DNA from: Methylophaga sp.
GTDB lineage: Bacteria > Pseudomonadota > Gammaproteobacteria > Nitrosococcales > Methylophagaceae
Direction of reading: 5' to 3'
NCBI GenBank assembly: GCA_020831825.1
Contig: JAFIFW010000012.1
Coordinates: forward strand, 124,001 to 188,000
DNA: 64,000 bases
Shown one piece after another: positions 60,453 to 64,000 of the stretch. Position 1 is the stretch's first letter. Every line of letters begins with the position of its first letter. The translations under genes and the position numbers were made by a program. The notes beneath the pieces are model-generated. The model was given only the letters and a program-made list of their open reading frames with translations, had not been told where the DNA came from and made no database searches.

Positions 60453-61967
60453 TTAACGCAGAAAAAGGTCATAAGCACGATTGTCAGTTTCATCCTGATA
60501 GCTGTAGCCAAGCCCGTCCAGAAAAAGCTGAAACTCATCGTCAAAGTCAGCGGGGACCTGAATACCCACCAGCACTCTGCCATAGGCGGCACCGTGATTA
60601 CGGTAATGGAACAGGCTGATATTCCAACGTTTGCCGATACGCGTCAAAAATCTGAGCAAAGCACCCGGCCGCTCTGGAAACTCGAAACGAAACAGTCGTT
60701 CATTGCAGGCACCTGCTGCATGACCACCGACCATGTACCTGACATGCAGCTTTGCCATTTCGTTATCAGTAAAGTCCACCCACTGATAACTGGCGTTATC
60801 CAGTGAATTGAATAAGGCCTGTCGCTCTTCATCACTGCCGTCAAGTTTGACACCGACAAACACGTGCGCCTCTGTTTCATCGGCATAGCGATAGTTAAAT
60901 TCAGTGATGCCTCGGTCACCGAGCACCTTGCAAAACTGCTGAAAACTGCCGGGTCGCTCGTCAATCGTCGCGGCAAACAGCACCTCACGTCGCTCGCCAA
61001 TTTCAGCACGCTCGGCAACGTGTCTCAGCCTGTCGAAATTTATATTGGCGCCACTGTCTATCACCACTAAATCTGCACTGATACAGCCATGTTCAGCGAT
61101 ATATTTCTTGACACCCGCCACCGCCAGCGCCCCGGAAGGTTCGGCGATTGAACGAGTATCGTCAAAGATATCCATGATAGCTGCGCAAATTTCATCACTA
61201 TCAACCAGAATCACCTCATCCACCGTTTCTCTGGCAATGCGAAACGGCTCGACTCCGACTTGTCGAACAGCGGTACCATCAGCAAACAAGCCCACCTGGT
61301 CCAGCGTTACCCGTTCTTGAGCTTCCAGCGCAGCTTTTAAACTTGCCGCATCGGCAGGTTCAACAGCGATAATTTTGATTTGTGGCCAGAATGCCTTGAT
61401 ATAAGCTGCGATCCCTGCCAGCAAACCGCCTCCACCAACTGGTACAAAAATCGCCTCTACGGGTTGCGGGTGTTGCCGCATGATTTCCATGGCGATGGTA
61501 CCCTGACCGGCAATCACTTCCGGATCATCGTAAGGATGGATAAAGGTACGCTTTTGCTGTTCGACAATTTTCTGCGCATAGGCAAACGCATCGTCATAGC
61601 TGTTACCATGCAGCACAATCTCGGCGCCAAGACTGCGCACGGCTTCTACCTTGATTGGCGGTGTTGTTTTGGGCATGACAATCAGTGCAGAGAGTCCCAT
61701 ACGACTGGCCGCCAGTGCAACCCCTTGGGCATGATTGCCGGCTGAAGCCGCGACCACACCTTGCAGTTTTTCTGATTCGCTCAAGTGTGTCATACGATTG
61801 TAGGCGCCGCGTAGCTTAAACGAGAACACCGGTTGCAAGTCTTCACGCTTGAGCAAAATGTTATTTTGCAGCCGCTTCGAAAGGCGAGGCATGATATCCA
61901 GCGGTGTTTCGATGGCAACATCGTAAACCCGGGCCTTGAGGATGCGTTCTACATAGCCGGTCAACAT
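60453..61967 (-). CDS. ilvA: Threonine dehydratase, biosynthetic
   Basis: The 504-residue PLP enzyme makes 2-oxobutanoate for isoleucine. The PLP lysine is in 'VFSFKLRGAYNRM', the phosphate loop in 'VPVGGGGLLAGIAAY', and 'ASAGNHAQGVALAA' is the substrate loop. Two C-terminal ACT-like domains ('FAATIDERPGSFQQFCKVLG' and 'FRFEFPERPGALLRFLTRIG') bind isoleucine and valine, so it is the feedback-regulated form rather than the catabolic TdcB. It is divergent from rpiA. Confidence 0.97.
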   Translation of the reverse strand: MLTGYVERILKARVYDVAIETPLDIMPRLSKRLQNNILLKREDLQPVFSFKLRGAYNRMTHLSESEKLQGVVAASAGNHAQGVALAASRMGLSALIVMPKTTPPIKVEAVRSLGAEIVLHGNSYDDAFAYAQKIVEQQKRTFIHPYDDPEVIAGQGTIAMEIMRQHPQPVEAIFVPVGGGGLLAGIAAYIKAFWPQIKIIAVEPADAASLKAALEAQERVTLDQVGLFADGTAVRQVGVEPFRIARETVDEVILVDSDEICAAIMDIFDDTRSIAEPSGALAVAGVKKYIAEHGCISADLVVIDSGANINFDRLRHVAERAEIGERREVLFAATIDERPGSFQQFCKVLGDRGITEFNYRYADETEAHVFVGVKLDGSDEERQALFNSLDNASYQWVDFTDNEMAKLHVRYMVGGHAAGACNERLFRFEFPERPGALLRFLTRIGKRWNISLFHYRNHGAAYGRVLVGIQVPADFDDEFQLFLDGLGYSYQDETDNRAYDLFLR

Positions 61968-62010
61968 GGTGTTTTCATATCTGTCTTTTAGCGGTTAAGG
62001 ACAGGCTACA

Positions 62011-62040
62011 TTACCATTGACGCTGATTTATCTCTATAAT
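62011..62040 (+). promoter_or_regulatory. Promoter of rpiA
   Basis: A perfect TATAAT at 62035-62040 is preceded by TTACCA 18 nt upstream. A TTGACG lies between them at 62017-62022 but only 12 nt from the -10, too close to be the -35. The -10 is 47 nt before the rpiA ATG. Confidence 0.6.
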
Positions 62041-62087
62041 TGCGTCATTTATTCAGTCACTTTTTAGCGAATTTTAAGGAATCCACG

Positions 62088-62753
62088 ATGAATGCAGATG
62101 AAATGAAAAAACAAGCCGCATGGGCAGCCCTTGAATACATCACCACTGACGGCGTTGTTGGCGTAGGCACCGGTTCAACCGTTAATCATTTCATCGATGC
62201 ACTGGCGACTATCAAACATCGCATCGAAGGTGCCGTGTCAAGCTCACATGCCTCAACACAACGCCTGAAAGACTACGGTATCGAAGTATTCGATCTGAAT
62301 CAGGTCAACGAAGTCGCTGTCTATGTTGACGGCGCAGACGAATCAAACCATGCCCTGCAACTGATCAAAGGCGGCGGCGGTGCTCTGACCCGCGAAAAAA
62401 TCATTGCCGCTGTCGCTGACAAGTTTGTCTGTATCGCAGACAGCTCCAAGCTGGTGGATGTATTGGGTAAATTCCCGCTGCCAGTCGAAGTCATTCCCAT
62501 GTCACGAAGCTATGTTGCCCGCGAAATCGTCAAACTGGGCGGACAACCGGTCTATCGCGAAGGTGTGATCACCGACAATGGCAACGTCATTCTTGATGTA
62601 CATGGCCTCGACATCATGGAGCCTATCAAGCTGGAAAAAACACTGAACGATATCGTCGGCGTAGTGACTAATGGCCTGTTCGCGATGCGCCCGGCCGATG
62701 TACTGCTGCTGGGCAGCGAAAACGGTACACAAACAGTTTTAGCCAGCAAATAA
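62088..62753 (+). CDS. rpiA: Ribose-5-phosphate isomerase A
   Basis: ATG 62088 has AAGGA upstream and gives 221 residues; the longer frame adds an unrelated leader. The enzyme interconverts ribose 5-phosphate and ribulose 5-phosphate. '[13 protein letters not shown]', 'YVDGADESN' and '[14 protein letters not shown]' hold the catalytic aspartates, glutamate and lysine. It is divergent from ilvA, as in many gammaproteobacteria. Confidence 0.97.
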   Translation: MNADEMKKQAAWAALEYITTDGVVGVGTGSTVNHFIDALATIKHRIEGAVSSSHASTQRLKDYGIEVFDLNQVNEVAVYVDGADESNHALQLIKGGGGALTREKIIAAVADKFVCIADSSKLVDVLGKFPLPVEVIPMSRSYVAREIVKLGGQPVYREGVITDNGNVILDVHGLDIMEPIKLEKTLNDIVGVVTNGLFAMRPADVLLLGSENGTQTVLASK

Positions 62754-62760
62754 ACCTACC

Positions 62761-62780
62761 GTCAGGCATGTTCGCCTGAC
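62761..62780 (+). other. Inverted repeat between rpiA and lolC
   Basis: GTCAGGC and GCCTGAC form a 7-bp stem around ATGTTC, 8 nt after the rpiA stop. No T-run follows, so termination would be weak at most; it may reduce read-through into the lipoprotein-sorting gene. Confidence 0.4.
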
Positions 62781-62796
62781 CAACTGAGTCGAGTTT

Positions 62797-64000
62797 ATGT
62801 TCAGACCTCTTAGCGTCTATATCGGTGCCCGCTATACGCGGGCCAAACGCCGTAATCATTTCATTTCATTTATCTCACTCACCTCAATGCTGGGAGTGGC
62901 ACTGGGTGTCACCGCACTTATTACAGTGTTATCGGTGATGAATGGTTTCGAAAAAGAATTACGGGAACGCATTCTGGGCATGACCTCGCACGCGATTGTC
63001 ACTGGTTCGGATTCAACACTCACTGACTGGCAATCACTGCAAGCTCGCATTCAGGGCTTCCCTAATCTGGTTGATTCGGCACCTTTTGTAGAAGGACAGG
63101 CCATGCTCAGTCAGGGCAGTCGGGTTCGCGGCACCATGTTGCGTGGGGTTGACCCCGCGCTCGAGCCCCGCGTTTCAACCATCGGCGAAAAAATGATTCA
63201 GGGACATCTGGATAATCTGCAGCCGGGCAGCTACGGCATTATTCTTGGCAAAGATCTGGCTATTGCGATGGGTGTTGCCACTGGTGACAAAATCACCCTG
63301 ATTACCCCCCACGTCTCTCCGACTCCGGCAGGTGTCATCCCAAGGCTGAAACGTCTGGATGTTGTCGGTGTATTTGAAATCGGTATGTATGAGTACGACA
63401 GCAGCATGGCGATCATGAACATCGAGGATGCTGCTGTATTGTTTCGTATTCCAGGTAAAGTCAGTGGCCTGAGACTGGAGTTAAGTGATGTCTATGCCGC
63501 CCCAAGGTTGACGCGGGAGTTGATGCAAACACTGCCGCCAGAGTACCGTGCCGCTGACTGGACATTTCAACATGCCAACTTTTTCCGCGCGCTCAAAACC
63601 GAAAAAACCGTCATGTTTGTCATTCTGATGCTGATTGTCGCAGTAGCGGCTTTCAACATTGTTTCTACCCTGGTGATGATGGTGACCGACAAACAATCCG
63701 ATATTGCGATTTTGAGAACGCTGGGCATGCCGCCGAGTGGCATCATGCAAATTTTTATTATTCAGGGAATTGTGATCGGGCTTATCGGCACAATAATCGG
63801 GGTGATTGGCGGCGTCGCACTAGCTCTGAACATCGAACACCTGATTGCCAGCATCGAGCAAATGCTCGGTTATCAATTCCTGCCCGCCGATGTTTATTAC
63901 ATCAGCACGCTGCCCTCTGATTTGCGCTGGGATGACGTCACAACCGTCGCCATAGCCGCATTCATCCTGTCTGTTATTTCAACTCTTTACCCATCCTGGC
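62797..64000 (+). CDS. lolC: Lipoprotein-releasing ABC permease LolC/LolE (partial, 3' end outside the window)
   Basis: The frame is open from ATG 62797 to the window edge, about 401 residues of an expected 410-415. The N-terminus 'MFRPLSVYIGARYTRAKRRNHFISFISLTSMLGVALGVTALITVLSVMNGFEKELRERILG' is shown here only in part by its key blocks: 'YTRAKRRNHFISFIS' and 'SVMNGFEKEL'. A periplasmic domain follows, then three more helices beginning 'FVILMLIVAVAAFNIVSTLVM' and including 'DIAILRTLGMPPSGIMQIF'. With LolD it extracts outer-membrane lipoproteins from the inner membrane. Whether it is LolC, LolE or a fused LolF cannot be told without the neighbours. Confidence 0.9.
   Translation, partial: MFRPLSVYIGARYTRAKRRNHFISFISLTSMLGVALGVTALITVLSVMNGFEKELRERILGMTSHAIVTGSDSTLTDWQSLQARIQGFPNLVDSAPFVEGQAMLSQGSRVRGTMLRGVDPALEPRVSTIGEKMIQGHLDNLQPGSYGIILGKDLAIAMGVATGDKITLITPHVSPTPAGVIPRLKRLDVVGVFEIGMYEYDSSMAIMNIEDAAVLFRIPGKVSGLRLELSDVYAAPRLTRELMQTLPPEYRAADWTFQHANFFRALKTEKTVMFVILMLIVAVAAFNIVSTLVMMVTDKQSDIAILRTLGMPPSGIMQIFIIQGIVIGLIGTIIGVIGGVALALNIEHLIASIEQMLGYQFLPADVYYISTLPSDLRWDDVTTVAIAAFILSVISTLYPSW

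Overview
The window is about 64 kb of dense chromosomal sequence from a polarly flagellated gammaproteobacterium. Evidence for this is the order rpsB-tsf-pyrH-frr-uppS-cdsA-dxr-rseP-bamA, the zapA/6S RNA and pepP-ubiH-ubiI groups, divergent rhlB/trxA, and a Pseudomonas/Vibrio-type fli-flh-che cluster with FlhF, FlhG, MotC/MotD, a ParA-like ATPase and a ParP-like CheW protein. Sugar-phosphate genes (zwf, pgl, glk, rpiA) together with ppc and glgA would fit a methylotroph such as Methylophaga. That genus guess is inference only; no methylotrophy marker is in the window. Base composition and coding style look even throughout. I see no insertion sequence, prophage, CRISPR array, rRNA or tRNA gene.

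Layout. 1-7950 (minus): the translation and envelope-precursor operon, from an S2-type leader through rpsB and tsf to rseP and partial bamA. 8066-12108 (plus): map, glnD and a BLUF photoreceptor gene broken by one in-frame stop. 12130-12862 (minus): a ZapB-like coiled-coil gene, zapA and 6S RNA. 12970-17223 (plus): ygfB, pepP, ubiH and a ubiI-like gene. 17231-19548 (minus): rhlB, a small unknown gene and a lipoprotein. 19651-25067 (plus): trxA, then uvrD followed by a lipidated TRAP-type binding protein, an unknown 83-aa protein, a DUF411 protein and an EamA permease. 25199-33292: an SrmB-like helicase, ppc, glgA, zwf and psd.

33382-52504 (plus) is one nearly continuous flagellar and chemotaxis locus: two tandem fliL-like genes, fliMNOPQR, flhBA, flhF, flhG, fliA, cheY, cheZ, cheA, cheB, motC, motD, parA-like, parP-like, cheW, a small unknown gene and a DUF2802 gene. 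Most neighbours overlap or lie within 20 nt. It encodes the C ring, the export gate, polar placement, the class sigma factor, the stator and the chemotaxis signalling chain. A three-domain REC-GGDEF-EAL protein, an FlhB C-terminal paralogue and FliK follow on the minus strand. 56468-64000 holds a GYF/pentapeptide membrane protein, the pgl-glk-apaG operon, a SIMPL-domain protein, ilvA, rpiA and a partial lolC/lolE gene.

Most of the window is conserved core genome. The points that deserve a second look are: the BLUF gene, whose only stop falls exactly on the codon for the photoactive glutamine; a duplicated acidic motif in the CheA linker, possibly a ParP-binding site; a tandem pair of FliL paralogues, one apparently secreted; an orphan lipidated TRAP receptor in an operon with DUF411; and a GYF-TM-pentapeptide protein. 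I did not find a clearly new multi-gene defence or metabolic system.
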